A DNA stretch of 64,000 nucleotides from 66-474 sp050737995 (GCA_050737995.1 JBOHYR010000066.1:1-64000), one strand, 5' to 3'; numbered from the stretch's first letter, positions 1 through 8,703 are shown. Translations and numbers: made by a program. The notes: a model not told the origin generated them from the sequence alone.

Positions 1-591
1 ACCACTGGGAGCAGTGGCTTTGCAATCGGCATCCTGGGGCGCGATTACCAGCTGAACCTGGAACTTACCGCCGCGCAGCAGGAAGGCCGCAGCGAGACCA
101 TCTCGCAACCCAAGGTGGTAACCGCCAACAACCAGGAGGCGACGATCCAGCAGGGTCAGCAGATCGGCTATTTGACCTTCCAGAACTCCGGTGCGGCTGG
201 CGGCGCGGGTACCGCGACCGTGCAATTCAAGAACGTCGTGCTCGAGCTCGACGTCACGCCGACCATCACCTCGGACAACCGCGTGTTCATGAAGCTCAAG
301 GTGATACAGGATTCGTTGAATTCCCTTATCCCCAACCCGGGTGGCGGCTTCGTGCCGCAGATCGACCACCGCGAGATCGATACCTCGGTACTGGTAGGGA
401 ATGGTCAAACCGTAGTGTTGGGCGGCGTCTATCAATTTACCAAGGAGTACGATGTGACCAAGGTTCCTTTCCTTGGCGACATCCCGATCCTCGGCGCCCT
501 GTTCCGCGACAAGAAGAACATCAACAACAAGGCTCAATTGCTGGTGTTCATCACCCCGCACATCCTGGGTCAGGAAACCATGGTCAACTGA
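1..591 (+). CDS. pilQ: Type IV pilus secretin PilQ, C-terminal part (5' truncated by window edge)
   Basis: The frame is open from base 1 and encodes about 196 residues of a secretin C-terminus, so the start lies outside the window. Visible secretin features are a stretch ending in QPKVVTANNQEA, the VVLELDVTPTIT segment, the GGVY turn, and the V-P-F-L-G-D-I-P-I-L-G-ALFR signature followed by LLVFITPHIL. In this family the protein forms the outer-membrane ring through which type IV pili pass. The ending TPHIL plus a few residues is the usual secretin end, so the C-terminus is complete. A strong hairpin terminator follows, so pilQ appears to be the last gene of its operon here; in many gammaproteobacteria aroK-aroB would follow, but those genes lie about 38 kb away. 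GspD is the alternative, but the short tail favours PilQ. Confidence 0.9.
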   Translation, partial: TTGSSGFAIGILGRDYQLNLELTAAQQEGRSETISQPKVVTANNQEATIQQGQQIGYLTFQNSGAAGGAGTATVQFKNVVLELDVTPTITSDNRVFMKLKVIQDSLNSLIPNPGGGFVPQIDHREIDTSVLVGNGQTVVLGGVYQFTKEYDVTKVPFLGDIPILGALFRDKKNINNKAQLLVFITPHILGQETMVN

Positions 592-615
592 TCCGGGGTT
601 GTCCGGCGTACCTTT

Positions 616-650
616 AAACGGCGCGGGTAACCGCGCCGTTTGTTTTGTCT
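616..650 (+). terminator. Rho-independent terminator after pilQ
   Basis: A perfect 11-bp stem (616-626 pairing with 631-641) encloses a 4-base GTAA loop and runs into a T-rich tract (GTTTTGTCTCTC). It lies 25 bases after the pilQ stop codon and separates the pilus operon from the MoxR/Bat operon. Confidence 0.85.
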
Positions 651-717
651 CTCTCTCGTTCTCGGGAGCAAGCCTTGATTTGCGGGTGCGGTCCGCTGTG
701 GCGTGACCCGCCAGCCA

Positions 718-732
718 CGCAAAACTTTTGCG
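718..732. promoter_or_regulatory. 15-bp perfect palindrome upstream of the moxR start
   Basis: CGCAAAACTTTTGCG is symmetrical about its central C and ends 23 bases before the moxR start codon. The position suggests an operator or part of a promoter/leader for the MoxR/Bat operon. There is no direct evidence for a bound regulator. Confidence 0.35.
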
Positions 733-755
733 CCCGACTGTGGTCTACTGGGCGC

Positions 756-1781
756 ATGCCAGCCGAGACCGCCACCACCGCGACATCCTCCAGCGCGACT
801 GGATTCTCGCCCGTCACCCTTCACGCGCGATTCGTTGCCCTGCGAGACGCGTTGCGAACCGAAGTCATCGGACAACCCGCACTGGTCGAACGGCTGTTGA
901 TCGCGTTGCTCGCGGATGGGCACTTGCTGGTTGAAGGCGCGCCTGGCTTGGCCAAGACCACCGCAGTCAAGGCGCTGGCTGCGCGGATCGAAGCCAACTT
1001 CCACCGCGTCCAGTTCACCCCTGACCTGCTGCCTGCCGATCTGACCGGCACCGACGTGTTGCGTCCGCAGACGGGTGAGTTCGAATTCGAGCCTGGTCCG
1101 CTGTTCCACAACATGGTGCTCGCCGACGAGATCAACCGCGCACCGGCCAAGGTGCAATCGGCGTTGCTGGAAGCCATGGCCGAACGCCAGGTCACCATGG
1201 GGCGGCGCTCCTGGCCGTTGCCGAGGCTGTTTCTGGTCATGGCGACCCAGAATCCGATCGAGCAGGAGGGCACCTTCCCGTTGCCTGAGGCGCAGCTCGA
1301 TCGTTTCCTGCTGCATGTGCCGGTACGCTATCCGGAAGCGGGATCCGAACGGGCGATCGTGAGGCTTGCGCACGCGCGTGCACGTAGCGAGCTCGGCTCG
1401 CACGTGCAGTCTGTCCAGTTGCTCAGTCAGTCCGACATTTTCGCGGCGCGCGAACAGGTGCTCGACTTGCACATGGCCGATGGTCTCGAGGAGTACATCG
1501 TGCAACTCGTGCTGGCCACGCGCGATCCGCGACCGTGGGCGCCGAAGCTGCGGGACAGGATTGCGTGGGGCGCGAGTCCGCGCGCCAGCATCGCGCTGGA
1601 ACGTTGCGCGCGCGCCGCTGCGTGGCTTGCGGGACGCGACTATGTGCTGCCCGAGGACATCCAGACTCTCGCTCCGGATGCATTACGCCACCGCGTGTTG
1701 CTGGGATACGAAGCCGAGGCCGAGGGCATGCGCGTGGACGATGTGGTTGGGCAGTTGCTCGCTCGCGTGCCGTTGCCGTAG
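756..1781 (+). CDS. MoxR-family AAA+ ATPase
   Basis: A 341-residue protein typical of MoxR AAA+ ATPases. The P-loop is GAPGLAKT at residues 61-68, Walker B is LADE at 122-125 followed by INRAP, and the TQNPIEQEGTFPLPEAQLDRF segment gives sensor and arginine-finger regions. The lid domain ends with the family's ILPEDI-like YVLPEDIQ and HRVLLGYEA. I chose the ATG at 756 because the longer frame would begin inside the pilQ terminator tail. MoxR ATPases are thought to act as chaperones that insert cofactors or remodel complexes together with VWA-domain proteins. That fits the DUF58 and Bat genes downstream, so this is the first gene of that operon. The 83-base gap to the next gene contains a 7-bp hairpin. 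Confidence 0.9.
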   Translation: MPAETATTATSSSATGFSPVTLHARFVALRDALRTEVIGQPALVERLLIALLADGHLLVEGAPGLAKTTAVKALAARIEANFHRVQFTPDLLPADLTGTDVLRPQTGEFEFEPGPLFHNMVLADEINRAPAKVQSALLEAMAERQVTMGRRSWPLPRLFLVMATQNPIEQEGTFPLPEAQLDRFLLHVPVRYPEAGSERAIVRLAHARARSELGSHVQSVQLLSQSDIFAAREQVLDLHMADGLEEYIVQLVLATRDPRPWAPKLRDRIAWGASPRASIALERCARAAAWLAGRDYVLPEDIQTLAPDALRHRVLLGYEAEAEGMRVDDVVGQLLARVPLP

Positions 1782-1798
1782 GGCGGGCATTGCCCGCC
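1782..1798 (+). other. Hairpin between moxR and the DUF58 gene
   Basis: GGCGGGC-ATT-GCCCGCC starts at the first base after the moxR stop codon. It forms a perfect 7-bp stem with a 3-base loop and has no T-run. It may stabilise the moxR message or partly attenuate transcription into the rest of the operon; both are inference. Confidence 0.45.
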
Positions 1799-1864
1799 GA
1801 TCTGGCGCACGATCGCCACCGATTTGGCGGGCGGTGCCTACCATCCGTGTTGTGTATTGCAAAC

Positions 1865-2806
1865 ATGCCTGCAAACGCTGAGTCCACTGTCGATCCGGAT
1901 GCCGGTATCACCCGCGTCGATCTCGCGGAATTGCTGGCACTTCGTGCACGCGCCGCGAAACCGGTTGCATTTCGGGCGCGCGCGGCCTTGACGGGTGGCC
2001 ATGCATCGGCGTTGCGCGGACGGGGCATGGATTATGCCGAATCGCGTGTTTACCAGCCAGGTGACGACGCACGCAACATCGATTGGCGGCGTACGGCACG
2101 CAGCGGCAAATGGCATACCAAGCTGTTCGAAGCAGAACGCGAACACAGCCTGCTGCTTCTCATCGATACCCACGCTACGATGCGGTTCGGCACGCGTGCG
2201 CGCTACAAGTCTGTCGCCGCGGCACGTGTAGCGGCATGGATGGCGTGGACCTGCGTGCGTGCCGGTGACCGGATTGGAGCCATGACATTCGGCGCGGTGC
2301 GCTCTGCGGTCGACCCGCATGGCGGAACCCGCGGTGCGCTGGCCGTGCTCGGTGCCCTGGCGCGATGGGACGAGCAGGCGCAGGCCGTGGATGGTGTTGT
2401 TGGGGAGCCCTTGTCCGCGGCACTCGGGCGTGCGCAACGACTGATCACGCCCGGTAGCAGGGCGTGGCTGTTATCCGACGGCTGGTGCACCAACGATGCC
2501 GCGGTCCAGGCCCTAGTGCGTGTCGCGCGGCATTCCGACCTGCGTGTCGCGATCCTGGCCGACGCGCTGGAGCTGGAGCTGGCACCCACCGGTGCATACG
2601 TGTTTGAGACGGCATCGGAAAGGCAGGCGGTCGACTTGGCAAGCGCTAAAGTCCGCGCGCAATTCCGCGAAGGCATGTCGCAAGGCTGTCGCCGGCTCGC
2701 CGATGCATGCGACAAGGCGGCAATACCGTGGACGACGCTTGCGACAACCGATGAACCAGACATCGCGGTCGCGCCGGTCTGGCGCAAACGGACGAGGCGA
2801 CGGTGA
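1865..2806 (+). CDS. DUF58 domain protein (VWA-like partner of MoxR)
   Basis: A 313-residue protein with the DUF58 signature: RGMDYAESRVYQPGDDARNIDWRRTARSGKWHTKLFEAERE, i.e. the R-x-Y-x-P-G-D-D-x-R-x-I-D-W core at about residues 60-75. It continues into a VWA-like fold with LLLLIDTHATMRFGTRARYKSVAAARVAA. DUF58 proteins are usually encoded next to a MoxR ATPase and are presumed to be its substrates or partners. The ATG at 1865 is chosen because the family begins shortly before the (V/I)DLAELLALR segment seen at residue 17. The stop codon overlaps the next start as GTGA, indicating translational coupling. Confidence 0.85.
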   Translation: MPANAESTVDPDAGITRVDLAELLALRARAAKPVAFRARAALTGGHASALRGRGMDYAESRVYQPGDDARNIDWRRTARSGKWHTKLFEAEREHSLLLLIDTHATMRFGTRARYKSVAAARVAAWMAWTCVRAGDRIGAMTFGAVRSAVDPHGGTRGALAVLGALARWDEQAQAVDGVVGEPLSAALGRAQRLITPGSRAWLLSDGWCTNDAAVQALVRVARHSDLRVAILADALELELAPTGAYVFETASERQAVDLASAKVRAQFREGMSQGCRRLADACDKAAIPWTTLATTDEPDIAVAPVWRKRTRRR

Positions 2807-3408
2807 GCGCGGTCGGGCCCATCCTGCGGGACATTCATTTGCCGTCCGCAGCGTGGTGGCCGCCTGCGCCGGGCTGGTGGCTGTTGGCCGGGCTGGCTTT
2901 GCTGGCCTCGGCAACCATTGCGTGGCTGAGGTGGCGGCGTCCGGGATTACGTCCCTGGGCTGTGGCCTCGCGCGAAATCGATGTGCTGCAGGCAAAGTAT
3001 GCGCGCGATGGAGATGCCGCGTCACTGGCAGCGGGCGCATCGCGCTTGCTCAGGCGCGTCGCACTGCGTATCGATCCGCGTGCTGCAGCAAAAGCCGGAG
3101 AGGCCTGGCGCTCATTTCTGCGCAGTCGTGCTGCGAACAAAGGTGAGGTGGAAAGCCTCGATGCACTGATTGTCGCGCCGTTTAGAAGTCATCCCGAATT
3201 CGACGCGGAAGCGTTGCTGGTCGTGCTGCGTGCCTGGTGCAGGCGTGCGCTGTGCAGGCGCCACGGATTCAGATCCGGTCGCGTTTTCCATCGCCGGCCA
3301 AGTTCCCCGTGTTGGTCTACCTCTTCGCTGGGAGGAGCGCATCGGGGTGAGGAAGCGTCAACTGACTCCGCATCGAACGCCGAGTCGCGAGGGTCAAGGT
3401 CGCGATGA
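2803..3408 (+). CDS. DUF4381 domain small membrane protein
   Basis: A 201-residue protein that starts with GTG overlapping the previous stop codon. The N-terminus carries LRDIHLPSAAWWPPAPGWWLLAGLALLAS, the DUF4381 pattern of a conserved D-I-H-LP-P motif followed by one membrane helix at about residues 24-44. A soluble helical part with LAAGASRLLRRVAL and a WCRRA segment near residue 150 follows. Genes of this family sit between DUF58 and BatA genes, as here. The last 40 or so residues (serine, arginine and glycine rich) do not look like the family and are encoded by sequence resembling a local intergenic repeat (see findings). The stop overlaps the batA start as ATGA, which supports this frame running to the end. 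Confidence 0.75.
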   Translation: MSAVGPILRDIHLPSAAWWPPAPGWWLLAGLALLASATIAWLRWRRPGLRPWAVASREIDVLQAKYARDGDAASLAAGASRLLRRVALRIDPRAAAKAGEAWRSFLRSRAANKGEVESLDALIVAPFRSHPEFDAEALLVVLRAWCRRALCRRHGFRSGRVFHRRPSSPCWSTSSLGGAHRGEEASTDSASNAESRGSRSR

Positions 3409-4385
3409 CGTTCGCGTGGCCATGGATGTTCATGCTGCTGCCATTGCCGTGGCTGATATGGAAGTTCCTGCCGCCGGCCACGCCCGGCGTCGCGTTGTAC
3501 TTGCCGCAGCGAGTGGCGCTCGCGTCCACCGCAACGGGAATTCGCACGTCGCGATGGCGCACCGGCGTGGCGTTGCTGGCTTGGTTGCTGGTTGTTAGCG
3601 CGGCCGCGCGGCCGCAGCAACCGGCCACCCCGCAGGCGATGCACCACACCGGACGCGCCCTGATGCTCGCCGTCGACTGCTCCGGCAGCATGGCAATCGA
3701 GGACATGCGCTTCGGCGATCGGGCTATCAGCCGCTTCGCCGCCGTGAAGGCGATTGCGGCGCGCTTCATCGCCAATCGTTCGGGTGATGACGTGGGCTTG
3801 GTATTGTTCGGCACCCATGCATATTTGTTGACGCCGATGACCTTCGACGTTGATACGGTGGCCAAACAGATGGATGGCGCGGCGATTGGACTGGCTGGCC
3901 GCGAGACCGCGATTGGCGATGCCATCGTGCTGGCGGTGAAGCACCTTGTCGAACTGCCCGCGCGCGCGCGGGTTCTGGTGCTGCTCACCGACGGCGTCAA
4001 CACCGCCGGCAACGTGATGCCGCTGGATGCCGCGAAGCTTGCGAGGTCCGCAGGCGTGCGCATCTACACCATCGGTGTCGGTTCCAATTCGCAGGCGATC
4101 AGCGTGTTCGGCATGCAATTGCCAGCTCCGGACAATGATCTAGATGTGAATGTGTTAAAGCAGATTGCGAATGAAACCGGAGGCCGCTTCTTCCGTGCCG
4201 CGGATGGCGACCAGCTTGCCGCTGCGTACCGCACCATCGACACGCTGGAACCGCTCGCGGAGGGCAAGTCACTGTTGCGCCCGAACCGCGAATGGTATCC
4301 ATGGCCATTGGGGCTGGCGCTGTTGCTCGGTTGCACGCTTTTGCCGTGGCGTGCCTTGTTGCCGCGCAAGGTGGTGCCGGTATGA
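3405..4385 (+). CDS. VWA-domain membrane protein, BatA-like
   Basis: A 326-residue BatA-type protein. Two N-terminal membrane segments (about residues 5-22 and 50-68) precede a VWA domain with an intact metal-ion-dependent adhesion site: DCSGSM after LMLAV, the threonine region GLAGRETAIGDAI, and LLTDGVNTAG. A C-terminal helix, WPLGLALLLGCTLLPW, follows. In Bacteroides and spirochaetes Bat proteins contribute to aerotolerance or stress resistance; a role in the envelope is the general expectation, and the exact function in gammaproteobacteria is unknown. The gene is coupled to both neighbours by 4-base ATGA overlaps. Confidence 0.85.
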   Translation: MTFAWPWMFMLLPLPWLIWKFLPPATPGVALYLPQRVALASTATGIRTSRWRTGVALLAWLLVVSAAARPQQPATPQAMHHTGRALMLAVDCSGSMAIEDMRFGDRAISRFAAVKAIAARFIANRSGDDVGLVLFGTHAYLLTPMTFDVDTVAKQMDGAAIGLAGRETAIGDAIVLAVKHLVELPARARVLVLLTDGVNTAGNVMPLDAAKLARSAGVRIYTIGVGSNSQAISVFGMQLPAPDNDLDVNVLKQIANETGGRFFRAADGDQLAAAYRTIDTLEPLAEGKSLLRPNREWYPWPLGLALLLGCTLLPWRALLPRKVVPV

Positions 4386-6268
4386 GCATCGCGGAATTCC
4401 CGCTGCATTTTCTGCGCCCTTGGTGGTGGCTCGCGTTGGCTCCATTGCCGCTGGCCTTGTGGGCACTTGCACGCGGCGGGGGCGGCCGGGCGATGTTGTC
4501 ACGCATCGCCGATGCGGTGCTATTGCCGCACCTGATCCATGACACCGGCACGCGCAAACGATTCGCGCTCGGACTGGTCGCATCGGGGTGGCTGCTGGCG
4601 ATAGCAGCCATGTCCGGGCCGGCATGGCAAAAAGTATCGATGCCGCTGTACGTCAACGGCGCCGCGAGGGTCGTCGCATTATCGCTTTCGAACGACATGC
4701 TGGCGCAGGATCTGAAACCCGATCGCATGGCACGCGCACGTTTTGCCGTGCGTGACCTGCTGGATGGAGCGGGCGACGCGCGTACAGCATTGGTCGCTTA
4801 TGCGGGGGCCGCGTTCACGGTCGCGCCGCTGACCGATGACAAGCGTACCGTCCTGAACCTTTTGCGCGTGTTGCAGCCGAACGTGATGCCGGTGCCCGGC
4901 GACGATGCCGCAGCTGGGATCGGGAAGAGCGTCGCACTGTTGCAACAGGCGCACGTGAAGGGCGGGGAGATCGTGCTTGTCACTGACACAGCCGATGACG
5001 CCGCCATCGATGCGGCGCACGCTGCCCGCGCCGACGGCATCCGCGTGGATGTACTGGGCATCGGCACCGCGAGTGGTGCTCCTGTACCGCAGGCGGGCGG
5101 CGGATTTGCGGACGGCCCCGGCGGACTGTTGATGGCGCGTCGCAATGACACGGCGTTGGCTGCGGTTGCGGCTGCGGGGGGTGGCCGTTATGCGGTGTTG
5201 CAACCAGATGGCAACGGTGCGACCGCGTTCGGTGCCCCGGTTGCGGAGGCCAGCCATGCGAGCCACGGTGAAGGTGCGCAACTATGGCGCGATGGCGGCG
5301 TGTGGTTGTTGCCGATTCTACTGGTTCTCGCGGCGCTGGCATTCCGGCGCGGCTGGTTGCTGGTGCTGGTTGTGCTGGTGTTGCCGGCCACGATGCCCGC
5401 TGCGCATGCCTCGACCTGGGATTCGTTATGGGCCAACCGTGATCAGCGCGCACTGCGCGCGCTACGACATGGCGATGCCCGGCGGGCACAAGAGCTGGCC
5501 GCGACATCGGCCGTGCGTGGAGCGGCCGATTATCGCGCGGGTGATTACGCCGATGCCGCGAAGGCATTCGCGCAAGGCCGCGATGCACGCTCGCATTACA
5601 ACCTTGGCAATGTGCTGGCCAAGCAAGGCGAGTATCACAAAGCAATCGCGGCCTACCGAAAGGCCTTGCAGCAGGATCCAAATATCTCGGACGCGCGCGC
5701 CAATATCGATGCGGTAGAGGCTTGGTTGAAAAGGCATCCCCCAGCATCGTCTGCCCAGGGGCAACACAAGCAAGGTGACGGTAACGGCAAACCCGGCAAC
5801 GCCAGTTCGCAGTCGCAGACCCCGCGGCACACGCGGTCGCCAGGGTCATCAACGGGGTCGCCTCAGCCGGGGCAGCCGGCGCCGTTTTCGTCGTCGCGGC
5901 CGCAGTCCGGTAAACAAGGAGGCACCCAACCGAATCCTTCCGCTACGCAGGGTGGGCGGCATGCGACCGATGCACAAGACGACCGCAGCGGTTCGTCGGC
6001 CGCACAGACGGCGCAGCAGAACCGGCAGGCCGAACAGGCGCGGCGAGGGTTGCAGAAAGAGTTGCAACGGGCGAAGTCATCGCAACCCGGTGCAAGGCCG
6101 CAGCCCTTCGCGCTCGGCCTATCGGAACCGGGAACGAGTTCACGCTTCGACGCAGAGCAGCGCGCAATGTTGCGTTCCGTGCCGGACGACCCGGGGGCAT
6201 TGCTGCGACGCAAGTTCCGTTTGGAGTGGGAGCAGCACGACGGCAAGCAGCAGGAGAACCAACAGTGA
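4382..6268 (+). CDS. BatB-like VWA protein fused to TPR (BatB/BatC) with altered MIDAS
   Basis: A 628-residue protein. Two N-terminal helices (about 14-30 and 62-78) lead into a VWA-like domain, then a helix pair near residues 305-340, then TPR-like repeats with YNLGNVLAKQGEYHKAIAAYRKALQQDP, and a long low-complexity tail rich in Q, S, G and P. This corresponds to BatB and BatC joined in one chain, an arrangement often seen in proteobacteria. The first MIDAS motif is not canonical: where D-x-S-x-S is expected the chain reads S-L-S-N-D at residues 101-105, so the metal-binding aspartate and last serine are replaced. LVTDTADD keeps the later aspartate. The ATG at 4382 overlaps the batA stop as ATGA. 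The domain may be purely structural, which is inference. Confidence 0.82.
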   Translation: MSIAEFPLHFLRPWWWLALAPLPLALWALARGGGGRAMLSRIADAVLLPHLIHDTGTRKRFALGLVASGWLLAIAAMSGPAWQKVSMPLYVNGAARVVALSLSNDMLAQDLKPDRMARARFAVRDLLDGAGDARTALVAYAGAAFTVAPLTDDKRTVLNLLRVLQPNVMPVPGDDAAAGIGKSVALLQQAHVKGGEIVLVTDTADDAAIDAAHAARADGIRVDVLGIGTASGAPVPQAGGGFADGPGGLLMARRNDTALAAVAAAGGGRYAVLQPDGNGATAFGAPVAEASHASHGEGAQLWRDGGVWLLPILLVLAALAFRRGWLLVLVVLVLPATMPAAHASTWDSLWANRDQRALRALRHGDARRAQELAATSAVRGAADYRAGDYADAAKAFAQGRDARSHYNLGNVLAKQGEYHKAIAAYRKALQQDPNISDARANIDAVEAWLKRHPPASSAQGQHKQGDGNGKPGNASSQSQTPRHTRSPGSSTGSPQPGQPAPFSSSRPQSGKQGGTQPNPSATQGGRHATDAQDDRSGSSAAQTAQQNRQAEQARRGLQKELQRAKSSQPGARPQPFALGLSEPGTSSRFDAEQRAMLRSVPDDPGALLRRKFRLEWEQHDGKQQENQQ

Positions 6269-8109
6269 TGATGCGGCGATGGTGGATCGTGACGTTGGCG
6301 TTGTTCATGCCGCTGGCGCAGGCCGCCACGCCGCACGCGTTTCTCGATCGCAGTCACGTCAGTCTTGGCGACACCGTGACCCTCAACATCAAGTCGACCG
6401 GCACGTTGGGCACGCCCGATCTGTCGCCGCTGCAGAAGGATTTCGAGATTCTCGGCAGTTCGCGTTCGAGTAGCCTTCAGATCTCCAATGGCAAAAGCAC
6501 CACCACTTCGCAGCTCGGCATTGCCCTGAAGCCGAAACACGAAGGCACCTTGACCATCCCGGCGCTGGACGTGGGCAGCGGCAAGACGCTGCCGTTGACG
6601 TTGCTGGTCGGCGCGGCCCCGAGTGGAGGCACCGGCAAAGTCGGCAGTCCCGTATTCATGGAAGCGAGCGTGCTGTCGAGTTCACCTTGGGTGGGACAGC
6701 AAACCGTGTATACACTGCGGTTGTTTTACCTGCCGGGTGTGGATGGGGCGCTCGGCGATCCAAGCGCCGATGGCGCGCGCCTGATACAGCTCGACCGCGA
6801 CCACCGCTATGTGACCCGGCGAGACGGCTACACCTACGAGGTCATCGAACGCAGCTGGGCGTTGATCCCGCAACGTGGTGGTCCGATCAGAGTGCAAGGG
6901 CCCGAGTTTCAGGGCAGACAGCTGGGGGGGGGCAATCCCAACGCGTGGCTCAACAATCCCAATGCATTGAACAACCCGAATGCGCTGTTGAACGCGCCCT
7001 TGCGGGGGTTCGGCACGCCGATTCGTGCACTGGCGCCGACCACGCAACTCAACGCTCGTGTGCCACCGGCCAACGCAGGCAAGCCTTGGCTGCCGGCGCG
7101 CGGCGTGCAGGTCAGGCTCTCCGGATTGCCAGCCAATGGCGAAGTCAACGCTTCCGCGCCACTGACACTGACACTCAGCATCAGCGCCAGCGGTGTGCCT
7201 GCCGATGCACTCCCCGATCCGGAGTTGCCATCCATAAAAGGTGCACGGGTGTATCCCGATCAGACCCGGGACTCGACCGACGACAGCGGAAAATGGCTGC
7301 AGGGTACGCGCACGCGCAGCTTCGCAATCGTGCCCGATCGCAACGGGGTGCTTTCGATTCCGGCCATCACCCTGAATTGGTGGAATGTGGTGCAGAGTCG
7401 CCCCGAGCAGGCGAAGTCGCCGGCACACATGCTGAAGGTCAGCGGTGTGGTTGCAGGCTCGTCGGCACCAGGTGGGTCGTCCGCGGCAACCGTCTCCTCG
7501 GGCCGTACGTCGGTGATGCGCGTCGCTGCGAGTCACGCGCAAGGTACCGCTGCGGCATCCTCCACGAACACGAAGTGGCGCAATCTTGCCTTGGCCAGCC
7601 TCGCGCTTTGGGTATTGGCCGCCGTGGCGGCCGGGGCATGGTGGAGGACGCGTAAACGTGAATTGCGCATGTTGACGGGCGAAGATCGCGATGCGAGCCG
7701 GGAGGAAGGCGATACAGGAACGTCGTCCACAAACATGACAAACAAAACGGCGATACCCAATGGCACCGCGAATACTGCCGCAGCGTTTGTTGATCCGAAG
7801 GCACTGCAAGGTAACGCGCTGGATGCCGCGCGTGTGGGCGACGCGGCGGAGTGCGAGCGTGCGTTGCTTGCGTGGGCGCATGCGTTGCGACGCGGGATCG
7901 TGAATACGGGCGCTTTGCGCAACGCGCTATCCGATCCTTCACAACGCGAAGCGCTGGATGCCCTGCAGCGCGCTCGTTGGCGGGATGCTGACGCAGAGTC
8001 AGCTTGCGCGGCAGTAATGCAGACGTTCGCCCGTGGATTTGCATGGCAAAACGCAGGCGAGCCGGCGGGCGGCGATAGACCGGGCCTACCCCCATTGTAC
8101 CCTTCGTAA
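6268..8109 (+). CDS. BatD-family protein
   Basis: A 613-residue exported protein starting MMRRWWIVTLALFMPLAQAATP, a signal peptide with a likely cut after AQA. The mature part matches BatD organisation: VSLGDTVTLNIKSTG at the start of an immunoglobulin-like region, the SSSLQISNGKSTTTSQLGIALKPKHEGTLTIPAL block, and repeated beta-rich segments. A membrane helix near residues 430-450 (NLALASLALWVLAAVAAGAWW) is followed by a cytoplasmic helical tail. An Asn/Pro/Leu-rich repeat (NPNAWLNNPNALNNPNALLNAPL) near residue 225 is unusual. The start codon overlaps the preceding stop (TGATG); an ATG three bases later is also possible. It is the last gene of the MoxR/Bat operon. Confidence 0.85.
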   Translation: MMRRWWIVTLALFMPLAQAATPHAFLDRSHVSLGDTVTLNIKSTGTLGTPDLSPLQKDFEILGSSRSSSLQISNGKSTTTSQLGIALKPKHEGTLTIPALDVGSGKTLPLTLLVGAAPSGGTGKVGSPVFMEASVLSSSPWVGQQTVYTLRLFYLPGVDGALGDPSADGARLIQLDRDHRYVTRRDGYTYEVIERSWALIPQRGGPIRVQGPEFQGRQLGGGNPNAWLNNPNALNNPNALLNAPLRGFGTPIRALAPTTQLNARVPPANAGKPWLPARGVQVRLSGLPANGEVNASAPLTLTLSISASGVPADALPDPELPSIKGARVYPDQTRDSTDDSGKWLQGTRTRSFAIVPDRNGVLSIPAITLNWWNVVQSRPEQAKSPAHMLKVSGVVAGSSAPGGSSAATVSSGRTSVMRVAASHAQGTAAASSTNTKWRNLALASLALWVLAAVAAGAWWRTRKRELRMLTGEDRDASREEGDTGTSSTNMTNKTAIPNGTANTAAAFVDPKALQGNALDAARVGDAAECERALLAWAHALRRGIVNTGALRNALSDPSQREALDALQRARWRDADAESACAAVMQTFARGFAWQNAGEPAGGDRPGLPPLYPS

Positions 8110-8151
8110 GGGTCGAGTTGCGCGGCGAGACTATCGCGTGCAGGCGCACTC

Positions 8152-8703
8152 CTACATCAGTGTGTCGCTGACCTCTACGTGCAACCGTTCCGCAGCGGCT
8201 TTCCATGCGTTGGCCATGTTGCGGTCGAACGCGCACAACACAATCCTGTGCGGCGTACGCATTTTGTCTTGTTCTTCGGCGAGCACCGCCATCGCCACGG
8301 CCGCCGCTGCGTCGCGCGGATAGCCGTACACGCCACAACTGATCGCGGGGAATGCGATACTGTCGATACCGTGTACGCGCGCGAGCGCTAGCGCGTTTCG
8401 GTGACAATCGGCGAGCAACCCGGGTTCCAGATGCACTCCGCGTTGCCATACCGGCCCCACCGTGTGGATCACGAACCGCGCGGGCAAATCGAATCCAGGA
8501 GTAATGCGTGCTTCGCCGGTCGGGCAGCGCACACCGGCCCGCACTTCCGGAATTTCACGACAAGCTTCTAGCAGGCGCGGGCCCGCAGCACGATGGATGG
8601 CACCATCGACCCCGCCGCCACCCAGCAAAGCCTCGTTCGCGGCGTTGACGATCGCGTCGGTATGGAGCGAGGTGATGTCGGCTCGCAGGATCTCGATGTT
8701 CAT
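8152..8703 (-). CDS. Macrodomain protein, O-acetyl-ADP-ribose deacetylase-like
   Basis: A 183-residue single macrodomain. Recognisable elements are the start MNIEILRADIT, the ADP-ribose-binding DAIVNAANEALLGGGGVDGAIHRAAG (NAAN and GGGGVDGAIH motifs), FVIHTVGPVW, and FPAISCGVYGYP. This is the YmdB/MacroD type, which in studied members removes O-acetyl-ADP-ribose or protein ADP-ribose. The ATG at 8703 is preferred to one 42 bases earlier because family members begin right at the first beta-strand. It is convergent with the Bat operon and in the same direction as mscL. It could equally be a general mono-ADP-ribosyl hydrolase. Confidence 0.88.
   Translation of the reverse strand: MNIEILRADITSLHTDAIVNAANEALLGGGGVDGAIHRAAGPRLLEACREIPEVRAGVRCPTGEARITPGFDLPARFVIHTVGPVWQRGVHLEPGLLADCHRNALALARVHGIDSIAFPAISCGVYGYPRDAAAAVAMAVLAEEQDKMRTPHRIVLCAFDRNMANAWKAAAERLHVEVSDTLM

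Noticed and set aside
1..591. Secretin fragment considered as GspD of a T2SS
   Set aside because: The short C-terminus ending soon after ITPHIL and the lack of an S-domain tail favour PilQ.
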